In this document: positions 15,629-24,734 of the stretch, in pieces
How positions within the stretch are numbered: position 1 is the stretch's first letter
Layout: each line of letters begins with the position of its first letter
Source of the DNA: Alphaproteobacteria bacterium
Lineage (GTDB): Bacteria; Pseudomonadota; Alphaproteobacteria; CAAGCB01; CAG-977
Length of the DNA stretch: 64,000 nt
Direction of reading: 5' to 3'
Assembly: GCA_900768875.1 (NCBI GenBank)
Contig: CAAGEP010000005.1
Span: forward strand, 62,001 to 126,000
The notes under the pieces: model-generated
Told to the model about the DNA's origin: nothing
The model's input: the letters and a program-made list of their open reading frames with translations, nothing else
Database searches by the model: none
Position numbers and translations under genes: made by a program

Positions 15629-16642
15629 TTATTTCGCCTGCGCGGCGATTTGCATAAACACGCGGGCGACCGTCAGCTGCTGCGGCCGTCCCGTTTTTTT
15701 GCAGTCTTGTTCGGCTTGGGTCAGCAAATCCATCGCGCGCCCGATTTTCGCCAAATTCCAGCGGCTTAACTGGTCTTTGAACTGATTGACGCGCTTAAAG
15801 TGCAAAAACAATGCCTTAACTGCGTCTTCCGCGGAACCGCCGTCTTCGATTTTTCCCAAAACAATGTGAAAGCGTTTCAAATGCATGCTTGCGGCGCGCA
15901 ACAGAGAAATCGGGCTTTCGCCTTCGGCAAACAGGCGGTCAAGCGTCTGATGCAGTTCGGTTTGATTACCGCCCGACAGCGCGTAAAGCAGTTGGTCAAC
16001 GGACAAAGCCGACGCATCGCCGACGCACGCCGTCGCATCGTCCATGGATATGGCGGTTTCATTCCCCATATAGGTAATCAGCTTGTTCAATTCGGAACGC
16101 GACAGCAGCCTGTCCGCGCCCAAGTTTTCGGCAATGAACTCTATCACGTCGGGAGCGGCGGTTTTCCCCGCATCCGTCAACGTTTGCCACACCAGCCGCT
16201 TCAACGCCGCGCCTTCGTCCGAATAGCACGCCAACACGCCTGCGCCCGCCGTTTTTTCAAACAAAGCGGGCAAGGAATCTTTGGTTTTCAAAGCCCCCGC
16301 CGTGAAAAGCAACAGCGCGTCGCCGTCGTAAGCGGGCAAAAAGTCCTTTAACGCCGCCGTCAGCGTGTTGTCCGCCCCGCGCACCATAATCACGCGCCTG
16401 CCGCCCATCAAAGACAAAGCGTTGGCTTCGGCGGAAAGGGCGGAGATGTCTTCTTTGATTTGGGCGGGCGTCAGCCACACGGCGCGGAACGGGTCTTTCA
16501 AATCGTCAACCACGGCGCGGGCGGCTTTGATGCGGGATTCTTCGACCAGCCCGTCGTCTTGCCCGTAAATCAGCACGGCGCGCAGAGTTTTTGCGCCGCC
16601 TTTGACAAAAGCTTCAAACGAATCGGCGGTCAGTTTGCTCAT
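15629..16642 (-). CDS. holA: DNA polymerase III delta subunit
   Basis: Delta opens the sliding clamp as part of the clamp loader. The 337-residue protein has the divergent AAA+ fold typical of HolA: AVLIYGQDDGLVEESRIKAA at the start, where a working P-loop is absent as in all delta subunits, GGRRVIMVRGAD in the middle, and the C-terminal collar domain with LARWNLA-like segments. It overlaps the stop of lptE by four bases. The order leuS-lptE-holA is conserved in alphaproteobacteria. Confidence 0.93.
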   Translation of the reverse strand: MSKLTADSFEAFVKGGAKTLRAVLIYGQDDGLVEESRIKAARAVVDDLKDPFRAVWLTPAQIKEDISALSAEANALSLMGGRRVIMVRGADNTLTAALKDFLPAYDGDALLLFTAGALKTKDSLPALFEKTAGAGVLACYSDEGAALKRLVWQTLTDAGKTAAPDVIEFIAENLGADRLLSRSELNKLITYMGNETAISMDDATACVGDASALSVDQLLYALSGGNQTELHQTLDRLFAEGESPISLLRAASMHLKRFHIVLGKIEDGGSAEDAVKALFLHFKRVNQFKDQLSRWNLAKIGRAMDLLTQAEQDCKKTGRPQQLTVARVFMQIAAQAK

Positions 16643-17184
16643 TTTTTCGCGCTTTTCAAATACGCCGCCAGACGCAAAGCGATGTCGTCGCCCAAAATCC
16701 GCATAACGCGTTCTTTCATCGCTTCTTCCGCCGCATGGGACGCGTAAGGCGACTTTTGAACGTCGTAGCTGGCGCGCGAAACGGTACTGCCGCTGACCAG
16801 TTTTCTTCCGTCGGGATACGAAGTCAGCGTATATTTGCCCGTATACGACATTTCATAGCGGGTTGCCAGATTGTCCTTGCGAACGCCCTGTTCGGAAATC
16901 GTCGCGTCGGACAGGCTGACGGACAGCCGATAGCGCGGATTGACGGGTTCGCCCGCGGGCGTCAGGCGGTTCAGCAAAGTACGGCGCAGCAGCTGCCCCG
17001 TGCGGTTAGGAATTTCATCAATGAAAATCGCCGCCTGTTCGGCTTTGACCGACGCGCCGGCAAGGGAACCGTCCGTCCCTTGTCCGGCGTACATCGGCTG
17101 AAAACCGCAGCCGCTTAACGACAATAAAAGCAGAGCCGCAATCGGCTTAAACGACGATATTGACAATTTTGTTCTTGACCACAA
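16639..17184 (-). CDS. lptE: LPS-assembly lipoprotein LptE
   Basis: LptE plugs the LptD barrel that places lipopolysaccharide in the outer membrane. The 181 residues start with a lipoprotein signal peptide ending in LSGC, giving lipidated Cys26, followed by [10 protein letters not shown] as in alphaproteobacterial LptE. The start is uncertain: TTG at 17184 gives 181 residues, and a TTG six codons later is equally possible; no ATG is available. The first 38 bases overlap the end of leuS. Its presence implies the cell makes an LPS-bearing outer membrane. Confidence 0.88.
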   Translation of the reverse strand: MWSRTKLSISSFKPIAALLLLSLSGCGFQPMYAGQGTDGSLAGASVKAEQAAIFIDEIPNRTGQLLRRTLLNRLTPAGEPVNPRYRLSVSLSDATISEQGVRKDNLATRYEMSYTGKYTLTSYPDGRKLVSGSTVSRASYDVQKSPYASHAAEEAMKERVMRILGDDIALRLAAYLKSAKK

Positions 17185-19729
17185 TGATTTTGCGCACGGG
17201 TTTGTCCCCGATTTGCGCCGCTACGTTCGGCAAAGCCAAAGCCTGTTGTTTCAAAGCTTCTTCGTCGCCGTCCTTGGCGTATTCCAAAGTGCCGCGCAGT
17301 TTGCCCTGCACCTGAACCGCAATCGTAACCGTGTCGTTCGCCAGATACGCTTTGTCCGCGACGGGGAACGACGATTTGACCAACAAATCGGCATGACCGA
17401 ACGTCGTATGCCAGATTTCTTCGCAGATATGCGGAGTCACAGGCGCCAGCAAACGCACCAGCGTTTCAAATGCGAAACGGTAAGCGTACTTTGCGGAATC
17501 GTTGTCAAGCTTGATTTCCGCAACGGCGTTCGTCAGTTCGCGCAAACGCGCCAAAGCGACGTTGAATTGCAGCTTTTCAAAGTTTTCCGTCACCGCCGCG
17601 ACCGTTTTGTGCGTCAAACGAATCAGCTTGTCGGCTTCTTTGGTCAATTCGGCGGGTTTGGCGGTTTCGGCGGGGCAGTTCAAAGCAATGCGCCACAAGC
17701 GGTTGACATAGCGCCACGCGCCGTCGATTCCCGCCGCCGTCCATTCAAAGTCGCGTTCGGGCGGCGTATCCGACAGCACGAATACGCGGGCGGCGTCCGC
17801 GCCGTAGTTTTTCAAGATGTCTTCGGGGTCGATAAGGTTGTATTTCGACTTGCTCATCTTTTCGGAACGACCGACCGTAACGGGCGTGCCGTCGCTGACT
17901 TTGACCGCCGTGCCGTCGGGGCGTTTGTCGACTTCGGACGGGAACAGCCAGTTGCCGTCAACATCCTTGTACGTTTCGTGGCAGACCATGCCTTGAGTGA
18001 ACAAACCCTTGAACGGTTCGGACGCGCTCAAATACCCGCAGTCGCGCAAAGCTTTGGTGAAAAAGCGCGCGTACAACAAGTGCATAACCGCGTGTTCAAT
18101 GCCGCCGACATACTGATCGACGGGCAGAAAATGATCGACGGCTTCGCGCGTAAAGGGCTTGTCCTTTTCAAACGGAGCGCAGAACCGCGCAAAGTACCAC
18201 GACGATTCAAAGAACGTGTCAAACGTGTCCGTTTCACGCAAAGCGGGTTTGCCGCAAACGGGGCAAACCGTGTGTTTCCAAGTCGGATGTTTTTCCAGCG
18301 GATTACCGTTGCCGTCGAAAACGACGTCTTCGGGCAAAACGACGGGCAAATCCTGTTCGGGAACGGGAACGATTCCGCAATGTTCGCAATGAATCACGGG
18401 AATCGGACAGCCCCAATAGCGTTGACGGGAAATGCCCCAGTCGCGCAAACGATATTGAACGGTCGCCTTGCCGCGTCCGATTTTTTCCAGACGCTTAATC
18501 ATTTCGGGAATGGCGTCTTTGGTCGCCATGCCGTCCAAAAAGGCGGAATTGACCGCGACGCCGTCCTCGATATCGGCAAAAGCCGTATCGGTCACGACGG
18601 GCGTTCCTTCGTTTTTGTGCGCGACAACGACGCGGACGGGCAAACCGTACTTGCGCGCAAAGTCCAAGTCGCGCTGATCGTGCGCGGGGCAGGCGAAAAT
18701 CGCGCCCGTGCCGTATTCCATCAGCACAAAGTTCGCGATATAGACGGGCAATTCGGGATTGCCGCCCAACGCTTTGAATTCTTCGGCAAACGGGTGCATG
18801 ACTTTCAGTCCCGTGTCAAAGCCTTTCTTTTCCGCGGTTTCGATATTCGCCGCGCTGGTGCCGAGCGCTTCGCATTCCTTGATGAACTTCGCGGCTTCGG
18901 GATTGGTTTTCGCCAGTTCCAAAGCAATCGGATGCTGGGCGGAAATCGCGCAGAACGACGCCCCGAACAAAGTGTCGGCGCGGGTGGTGAAGACTTCAAG
19001 CGTTTTATCCGTTCCGACAATCGGAAAATACAGGTACGCGCCGTGCGACTTGCCAATCCAGTTTTCCTGCATGGTGCGGACTTTTTCGGGCCAGCCCGTC
19101 AGCGTTTTCAAATCTTCCAGCAATTCGTCGGCGTATTGCGTGATTTTCAGCGACCACTGCGACAGCTTGCGCTTTTCGACGGGCGCGCCGGAACGCCAGC
19201 CTTTGCCGTCGACGACCTGTTCGTTCGCCAAAACGGTTTGTTCCACAGGGTCCCAGTTGACCCAAGAGTCTTTGCGGTACGCCAAGCCGCGCTTGAACAT
19301 ATCCAAAAACATTTTCTGTTCGTGCTTGTAGTATTCGACTTCGCAAGTTGAAACTTCGCGGTCCCAGTCAATCGACAAGCCCATACGCTTCATCTGTTTG
19401 CGCATGTTGGCAATGTTTTCGCGCGTCCATTTCGCGGGATGGACTTTGTGTTTGATAGCGGCGTTTTCGGCGGGAAGCCCGAACGAATCCCAGCCCATCG
19501 GATGCAACACGTTAAAGCCCTGCAAGCGTTTGAACCGCGCCACAACGTCGCCCATGGCATAGTTGCGGACATGCCCCATGTGGATATTGCCCGACGGATA
19601 CGGGAACATTTCAAGGGCGTAATATTTTTGTTTTTCGCCGGTTTCCTCTGTTTTAAAGGCTTTTTCCTTTTCCCAGACGGATTGCCATTTTTCTTCGGTT
19701 GTCCGAAAATTGTATCTTTCTTCGCTCAT
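17147..19729 (-). CDS. leuS: Leucyl-tRNA synthetase
   Basis: This class I synthetase charges tRNA-Leu. The 860 residues show the HIGH-type motif HMGHVRNY near residue 55, the editing (CP1) domain in the middle, zinc-domain cysteines (CEHCG and CPVCG), and KMSKSKYN before the anticodon-binding and C-terminal domains. Length and order are normal. It follows the DUF3576 gene by 21 bases and continues into lptE and holA. Confidence 0.98.
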   Translation of the reverse strand: MSEERYNFRTTEEKWQSVWEKEKAFKTEETGEKQKYYALEMFPYPSGNIHMGHVRNYAMGDVVARFKRLQGFNVLHPMGWDSFGLPAENAAIKHKVHPAKWTRENIANMRKQMKRMGLSIDWDREVSTCEVEYYKHEQKMFLDMFKRGLAYRKDSWVNWDPVEQTVLANEQVVDGKGWRSGAPVEKRKLSQWSLKITQYADELLEDLKTLTGWPEKVRTMQENWIGKSHGAYLYFPIVGTDKTLEVFTTRADTLFGASFCAISAQHPIALELAKTNPEAAKFIKECEALGTSAANIETAEKKGFDTGLKVMHPFAEEFKALGGNPELPVYIANFVLMEYGTGAIFACPAHDQRDLDFARKYGLPVRVVVAHKNEGTPVVTDTAFADIEDGVAVNSAFLDGMATKDAIPEMIKRLEKIGRGKATVQYRLRDWGISRQRYWGCPIPVIHCEHCGIVPVPEQDLPVVLPEDVVFDGNGNPLEKHPTWKHTVCPVCGKPALRETDTFDTFFESSWYFARFCAPFEKDKPFTREAVDHFLPVDQYVGGIEHAVMHLLYARFFTKALRDCGYLSASEPFKGLFTQGMVCHETYKDVDGNWLFPSEVDKRPDGTAVKVSDGTPVTVGRSEKMSKSKYNLIDPEDILKNYGADAARVFVLSDTPPERDFEWTAAGIDGAWRYVNRLWRIALNCPAETAKPAELTKEADKLIRLTHKTVAAVTENFEKLQFNVALARLRELTNAVAEIKLDNDSAKYAYRFAFETLVRLLAPVTPHICEEIWHTTFGHADLLVKSSFPVADKAYLANDTVTIAVQVQGKLRGTLEYAKDGDEEALKQQALALPNVAAQIGDKPVRKIIVVKNKIVNIVV

Positions 19730-19750
19730 AACAAGGCTTTCACAAAAAAG

Positions 19751-20227
19751 TTAGTGTTGTGTGTGTGCCAGAATATCATTTTTGATTTTATCTGCAAGTC
19801 TTTGGTCGAAATTTTGAACCTCAGCCGCTTGATTTTTTGATTTTTGGCGCATCAAAACGGTGATTTTGACCGAATCCGTTATCACCGCGTTGATTTTCAG
19901 CATGCGTCCGTCCGCCGGAAACCATTCGGACATAATCAAGCCGTCCGCTTTGTCGACCGTTTGCAGCGGGTAGTCGGACAAAACCGTCAAAGCCGCCTGC
20001 CACAGCGATTTTGCCGCCGTTTTTGCCGTTTGTTTTTCCTGTTTTTTCTCTTTTTCGCCGCCCAGAGTGAATTTCAGCGTGTCCGCGCCGAACAGGCGGT
20101 CTTCCTGTTTGTATTCCGTGGGACGTTCATAGCGTTTGTCAACCCGTTCGGGATATTCGTATTTCACGTCGCCCGCGCATGCGCTCAGAGTCAAAAGCCC
20201 CGTCATCACCGTTAAAAACTTCTGCAT
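19751..20227 (-). CDS. DUF3576 lipoprotein
   Basis: The 158-residue protein begins with a lipoprotein signal peptide ending LSACAG (lipid on Cys17). The remainder fits DUF3576, a family almost confined to alphaproteobacteria and commonly placed before leuS. Residues 75-155 form the conserved domain, with SLWQAALTVLSDYPLQTVD and IMSEWFPADGR. A lysine/glutamine-rich linker joins it to the lipid anchor. Its function is not known; an envelope role is likely from the anchor. Confidence 0.85.
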   Translation of the reverse strand: MQKFLTVMTGLLTLSACAGDVKYEYPERVDKRYERPTEYKQEDRLFGADTLKFTLGGEKEKKQEKQTAKTAAKSLWQAALTVLSDYPLQTVDKADGLIMSEWFPADGRMLKINAVITDSVKITVLMRQKSKNQAAEVQNFDQRLADKIKNDILAHTQH

Positions 20228-20342
20228 GATTCAATCTCCTTATACCCCGAAGTGATAGCAGTTTTTCCGCCTAAAAGCCAGCTGTCTTTTCGTTGCGATG
20301 TTTGCAACAGTTACGCAAGATTTTTTGTTTAAGGATACCGCT

Positions 20343-21524
20343 ATGAAAAAACTATTGATTTCTGCCGCCCTGCTGCCGTTTTTGGCGGGGCAGGCAGCCG
20401 CCGCCCCCGTAATCGAGCTGGAATTGGGCGGATTTATGATGTTTTACGGAACTTACGCCCGTCAAAAAAAATCGGCTAAAGTCCCGATGAGCGTCAGCTT
20501 TCCGCCGTTGAGCGCGCAAACAAAAGCTATCGGCGACTATAACACTTTTGATTTGATGGGCGACGCCGAAATTTACTTTACGGGGTCGCACACGTTTGAA
20601 AACGGCATGAAAGCCGGCGCCGTCGTTCAGCTGGAAGCGGGAACGGATTCAAACACTTCCAATCAGGTCATCGATGAAACCTATATGACTTTCGATTCCA
20701 AAATCGGCAGAATCATTGCGGGCAACGTCAAAAACGCGTCCAACATGATGGCGGTGCGATCGCCGACCGCCAGTTTAATGGGATTTCAGGAAACGGATTT
20801 TACGCGCTTGATTTCCGTTCCCGCGCTGTTTTCCTATAACAAGGCAACGTATGCGACTTTGGACGACATTTCGACCAAGCTGTCTTATATCACGCCGGAA
20901 ATCGGGGGCTTTTCGTTCGGCATCAGCCTGATGCCCGGCAACAAAGTCAAAGGAAAGGACGCGGACAATCTGCTTATTCCCAAAGACGGCATCAAAATCT
21001 TTAAACGCGGCGTGGATGCCACCGCGCTTTACACGCACGATTTCGACGGCGTCCGAATGGATGTTTCGGGATCGTTTTCCAGCTACAAGCCGAACCTGAA
21101 AGCCAACGACATCAACGCCAAGGAATCCAATCTGAACGAATACGGCGCGGGGATTGCTTTCGCCGTCGGGGAATGGAGTTTCGGCGGTTCGTACCACTTT
21201 GTCAACTCCAGCCCTTTGGCCGCAGAAGCCGCCCTTGCCGTGCAAACCATGGGGGCGCACGGTTCGTCATGGGAAGCGGGCGTCAAGTACGAAAACAACG
21301 CGTTTGCCGCCAGCGCGAACTTTATGCAGTCGCGCGCCGACAGCTTTACCGCAAACGGCAAAGACGACTATACGCAATATCAGCTGTCCGCCCGCTACAC
21401 GTTCGCGGCGGGTGTCGACGGATTTGTCGATGCGGCATACCTGCGCTTTAAATCGGCAAGCGACGACCGCGCTTTGAGCAATCAGGGCTTTGCCGCCTCT
21501 GCAGGTGTGAAATTGACGTTTTAA
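20343..21524 (+). CDS. Outer-membrane porin (first of tandem pair)
   Basis: The 393-residue protein has a signal peptide (KKLLISAALLPFLAGQAAA) and repeated amphipathic strands ending in the C-terminal phenylalanine signature (KLTF) that guides barrel insertion. It resembles general alphaproteobacterial porins of the Gram-negative porin group; GRIIAGNVKNASNMMAVRSP is shared with its neighbour. The ATG at 20343 has AAGGA in place; an earlier in-frame ATG at 20298 would spoil the signal peptide. A hairpin separates it from the second porin, so the two may be expressed unequally. Confidence 0.9.
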   Translation: MKKLLISAALLPFLAGQAAAAPVIELELGGFMMFYGTYARQKKSAKVPMSVSFPPLSAQTKAIGDYNTFDLMGDAEIYFTGSHTFENGMKAGAVVQLEAGTDSNTSNQVIDETYMTFDSKIGRIIAGNVKNASNMMAVRSPTASLMGFQETDFTRLISVPALFSYNKATYATLDDISTKLSYITPEIGGFSFGISLMPGNKVKGKDADNLLIPKDGIKIFKRGVDATALYTHDFDGVRMDVSGSFSSYKPNLKANDINAKESNLNEYGAGIAFAVGEWSFGGSYHFVNSSPLAAEAALAVQTMGAHGSSWEAGVKYENNAFAASANFMQSRADSFTANGKDDYTQYQLSARYTFAAGVDGFVDAAYLRFKSASDDRALSNQGFAASAGVKLTF

Positions 21525-21529
21525 AACAA

Positions 21530-21557
21530 AAGGCTGTAAATTTATGTTTACAGCCTT
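21530..21557 (+). terminator. Hairpin between the tandem porins
   Basis: AAGGCTGTAAA (21530-21540) pairs with TTTACAGCCTT (21547-21557) around TTTATG. The following T run is interrupted, so it may be a weak terminator or an mRNA-stability element. Confidence 0.6.
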
Positions 21558-21611
21558 GAACCTTTTCGGATAGGCTGTTTCCTGCTTTATAAAACCAAGG
21601 GGAAACAGCTT

Positions 21612-22790
21612 ATGAAAAAAATTCTGACAGCCGTGGCGACCGTCGCGGCGTTGAGCGCGAACACGGCAGTCGCCGAAGAATCCTTTGAATTGCAAACAAA
21701 AGGTTTTTTGACATGGTACGCGGGTTTTGCCAAACAAAACAATACCGTGTACACCACGGGCAGCGTGAACACGCCGACCGCCTTGACCCCTGGTTCCGGC
21801 AGATTGTCGGGCTATGACAAAGCATCGCTGATTACCGACGGCGAAGTCGATTTTGTCGGCACTTATAAATTCAATGAAGACAACAAGCTGTCTTTCTTTA
21901 TGAGCATCGACATCATTCGCGACAATGTCAACGTCGACCTCAGCTATTTCAAATGGGACGGCAAGGCCGGACGCTTCATCGTCGGCAACAGCAAGAATGT
22001 TTCCAACATGATGGCGGTAACCGCCCCCGATGCAGGGACTTTGGGCATTCAAGACACCACGGCGACAGACTTAATCGCTTTGCCGTACGGATTTGCCGTC
22101 AACCCCGCGACGTATTCCATTATTGACAACGACACGGCGAAAGTGTCCTACATTTCCCCCGAAATGGGTGGATTGCAGCTGGGCGCAACCGTCATGCCGT
22201 CCGACGCGGGATTATCCTCGGGCGACGCTTTTTACGTTTCCGAAAAAACCCGATTGAAATACGGCGCAAACGTTGCCGCGCTGTACACCAAAGATTTCGG
22301 CAAAACCGTTTTGTCCGTCAGCGCGAACTATGCCTATGCCAAACCGACTTTTAAAGGCATGAGCTACAGCGGCACCGATGTTGAAGAAAAGAATGTCCAC
22401 CAATACGGCGGCGGCATCAGCATCCAGCGCGGCAATCTGACCGTCGGCGGTTCCGTCAACGTCGTCAACACGTCCGATGAAATCGGCCGCCATTTCTATA
22501 TCGGCGGACGCAGCCTTGCCAAAGGCGTGTCGTGGGATTTCGGCGTCGGCTACAACTTCGGACCGCTGGAAACCAGCATGAGCATGATTCAATCCCGCGC
22601 AAACAGCTTTTTTGAAAAAGGCAAAAAAGACGTTTACACGCTGGGCTTGCTTGCCGTGCGCTACCATATCACCAAAGGGCTGTCCGTCTATGGTGAAGGT
22701 GGTTATATCAACTTCAACTCCGCCCGCCAAGACGACGATTATTCCAATGATTCGCCGTTGTTCACCATGGGTGTAACCGTCAGATTCTAA
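21612..22790 (+). CDS. Outer-membrane porin (second of tandem pair)
   Basis: This 392-residue paralogue of the preceding gene has the signal peptide MKKILTAVATVAALSANTAVA and a C-terminal VRF. Shared segments include FIVGNSKNVSNMMAVTAPDA and KVSYISPEMGGLQLGATVMP, aligned to similar segments of the first porin. Similarity is moderate, so the duplication is old. Pore selectivity cannot be inferred. A good ribosome site (AAGGGG) lies before the ATG. The yggS gene follows after 12 bases. Confidence 0.9.
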   Translation: MKKILTAVATVAALSANTAVAEESFELQTKGFLTWYAGFAKQNNTVYTTGSVNTPTALTPGSGRLSGYDKASLITDGEVDFVGTYKFNEDNKLSFFMSIDIIRDNVNVDLSYFKWDGKAGRFIVGNSKNVSNMMAVTAPDAGTLGIQDTTATDLIALPYGFAVNPATYSIIDNDTAKVSYISPEMGGLQLGATVMPSDAGLSSGDAFYVSEKTRLKYGANVAALYTKDFGKTVLSVSANYAYAKPTFKGMSYSGTDVEEKNVHQYGGGISIQRGNLTVGGSVNVVNTSDEIGRHFYIGGRSLAKGVSWDFGVGYNFGPLETSMSMIQSRANSFFEKGKKDVYTLGLLAVRYHITKGLSVYGEGGYINFNSARQDDDYSNDSPLFTMGVTVRF

Positions 22791-22802
22791 AGGTTTTGAA
22801 TA

Positions 22803-23456
22803 ATGGATAACCTGTCCGAAGTAAAAAACGAAATCGCGAAAACCGCTGCCGACTGCGGCAGAAAGCCCGCTGTGCTGGTGGCGGTGTCCAAAACGCACGG
22901 CGTTGACAAAATTCTGCCGCTGATTGAAGCGGGACAGCGCGTTTTCGGCGAAAACCGCGTGCAGGAAGCAATGGAAAAATTCCCGTCTTTAAAGGAAAAG
23001 TATCCCGATCTGAAACTGCACTTAATCGGTCCTTTGCAAACCAACAAAGCCAAAGAAGCGGTCGAACTGTTTGATGTCATCGAAACTATCGACCGCGTCG
23101 AACTGGCGGAAAAGCTGGCGAAAGAAATGAAAAAGCAGGGCAAAAACATTCCTTGCTTTATTCAGGTCAACACGGGTGAAGAACCTCAAAAAGCGGGAAT
23201 TGTTCCACGTGAAACATTTTCATTATTGGAAAAATGCCGTGAACTGGGATTGAACATTATCGGTTTAATGTGTATTCCGCCCGTAGACGACGAACCCGCG
23301 CCGCATTTCGCGTTTTTGAAAAAACTGGCAAAACAGGCGGGATTGTCCGAATTGTCCATGGGAATGAGCGCGGATTATCCCGTCGCCATTCAACAGGGCG
23401 CAACATACGTCCGCGTCGGATCGGCTTTGTTCGGACAGCGGGATTATTCAAAATAA
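22803..23456 (+). CDS. yggS: Pyridoxal-phosphate homeostasis protein YggS
   Basis: YggS-type proteins are single-domain alanine-racemase-fold proteins that hold pyridoxal phosphate and balance its supply; no catalysis is established. The 217 residues include AVSKTHGVDKI with the cofactor lysine, FGENRVQE, LHLIGPLQTNK, and LSMGMSADYPVAIQQGATYVRVGSALFG. A 15-of-16 parS match lies inside the gene at 23211-23226. The stop is 2 bases from the stop of convergent yraN. Confidence 0.95.
   Translation: MDNLSEVKNEIAKTAADCGRKPAVLVAVSKTHGVDKILPLIEAGQRVFGENRVQEAMEKFPSLKEKYPDLKLHLIGPLQTNKAKEAVELFDVIETIDRVELAEKLAKEMKKQGKNIPCFIQVNTGEEPQKAGIVPRETFSLLEKCRELGLNIIGLMCIPPVDDEPAPHFAFLKKLAKQAGLSELSMGMSADYPVAIQQGATYVRVGSALFGQRDYSK
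23211..23226. other. parS: parS site 3, inside yggS
   Basis: TGTTCCACGTGAAACA differs from the perfect sites at 10837 and 10935 by one base. It is about 12.3 kb further from the origin and embedded in coding sequence. Confidence 0.8.
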
Positions 23457-23458
23457 AA

Positions 23459-23836
23459 TCACTCTTGCATAAACGCGTTTGGAATGTGTTTGGGCAAGCT
23501 GTTCGGCGTCATCAGGACGGCATCGAAACGAATGTCGCATTCAGCCGATTCGGGATGAAGCATCAAGTAATATTCCGCCCCTTTGATGCGGCGTTCCCGC
23601 ACCAAAGGCGACACCGATTCCGCCGCCGCCGTTTCGGTTTGACGCAGTTTGACTTCGACAAAAACCAAAACGTTGCCTTTTTTGACAATCAAATCGATTT
23701 CGCCCGCACCCGTTCCCCGCGGCGGCTTGAAATTCCGTTCGACGACGCGATAGCCTTTCAGCCGCAAAAACAACGCCGCTTTTGTTTCCGCAAAATGTCC
23801 CTGTTTATGGGCTTTTCTGCCTTTTTCACTGTTCAT
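23459..23836 (-). CDS. yraN: YraN/UPF0102 family nuclease-like protein
   Basis: The 125-residue protein has the restriction-endonuclease-like fold of UPF0102: GHFAETKAALFLRLKGYRVVE, then GTGAGEIDLIVKKGNVLVFVEVKLRQT with the D-x(n)-ExK catalytic pattern. Its biological role is not established; a link to Holliday-junction or natural-transformation processing has been suggested for relatives. The ATG overlaps rsmI by four bases, matching a common gene order next to an LpoA-like gene. Confidence 0.9.
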   Translation of the reverse strand: MNSEKGRKAHKQGHFAETKAALFLRLKGYRVVERNFKPPRGTGAGEIDLIVKKGNVLVFVEVKLRQTETAAAESVSPLVRERRIKGAEYYLMLHPESAECDIRFDAVLMTPNSLPKHIPNAFMQE

Positions 23837-24669
23837 TTCAGATCCAAAGCCCGCTGATACAGTTCTTTTTTGGAAACGCCCGTCAGTTCGGCGACAAAAG
23901 CGGCGGCGTCTTTGACCCGCATGGTTTCCAACGCTTTTTTCAGCATGTCGTCAATGTCGGCGGCTTCGGCTTTTTGTTCCAAAGGCGGAGCGACGACAAT
24001 CACGATTTCGCCCTTGGGCTGACCGTTTCGGTCGTAATACGCCAGCAGATCCGAAAATGTGCCGCGCACGGTTTGTTCAAATTTTTTGGTCAGTTCGCGC
24101 GCGACGGCGGCGGGTCTGTCACCCAAAACCTTTTTCATGGATTCAAGCGTTTCAATCAAGCGGTTCGGAGATTCGTAAAAAATCAAAGTCGCGGGAATGT
24201 TCGCCAATTCGCCCAGCTCTTTTTCTTTTGCGGCGGTTTTGGCGGGCAGGAAACCCTCGAACAGCCAGCGGTGAGAGGGCAGTCCCGACAGCTGCAGAGC
24301 CGTCAAAACCGCGCTTGCCCCCGGAATGGCGGTAAAGTATATGCCGTTTTCGATACAATCCTGTACCAGCCGATACCCCGGATCGCTGACAATCGGCGTT
24401 CCCGCATCGGATACTTGCGCTATCATTTCACCGTTTTTCAGCCGTTCCATCAGCTGCGGGCGGACTTTTTCCGCATTGTGTTCGTGATACGGAGTCAATT
24501 TCGCCGATATGCCCAAGTAAGACAACAATTTTGATGTAACGCGTGTGTCTTCACACGCGATAAGGTCGGCTGTTTTTAAAACTTCGGCGGCGCGGGCGGA
24601 AATATCGCCCAAATTGCCGATGGGGGTTGCAACCAAGTACAATCCTTTGATAAAAGTTTGTTCAGACAT
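23833..24669 (-). CDS. rsmI: 16S rRNA (cytidine-1402 2'-O)-methyltransferase
   Basis: RsmI methylates the ribose of C1402 in the decoding centre. The 278-residue protein has the tetrapyrrole-methylase fold: GLYLVATPIGNLGDISARA at the start, ACEDTR, AQVSDAGTPIVSDPG and TLIFYESPNRL. The ATG at 24669 was chosen because it begins conserved sequence; an ATG 11 codons earlier overlaps the space needed for a promoter. It is divergent from the PBP-activator gene. Confidence 0.96.
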   Translation of the reverse strand: MSEQTFIKGLYLVATPIGNLGDISARAAEVLKTADLIACEDTRVTSKLLSYLGISAKLTPYHEHNAEKVRPQLMERLKNGEMIAQVSDAGTPIVSDPGYRLVQDCIENGIYFTAIPGASAVLTALQLSGLPSHRWLFEGFLPAKTAAKEKELGELANIPATLIFYESPNRLIETLESMKKVLGDRPAAVARELTKKFEQTVRGTFSDLLAYYDRNGQPKGEIVIVVAPPLEQKAEAADIDDMLKKALETMRVKDAAAFVAELTGVSKKELYQRALDLK

Positions 24670-24734
24670 TTGCACTCCTTTGCAAAAACGGTTAAGATGC
24701 ATCTAAACACATTCTTGAAGCGGGAGCAATTTCT

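Noticed and set aside
17213..19351. 712-codon open frame on the + strand opposite leuS
   Set aside because: It is an antisense shadow: Arg/Phe-rich, without a ribosome site or recognisable domain, and leuS on the other strand is complete and conserved.
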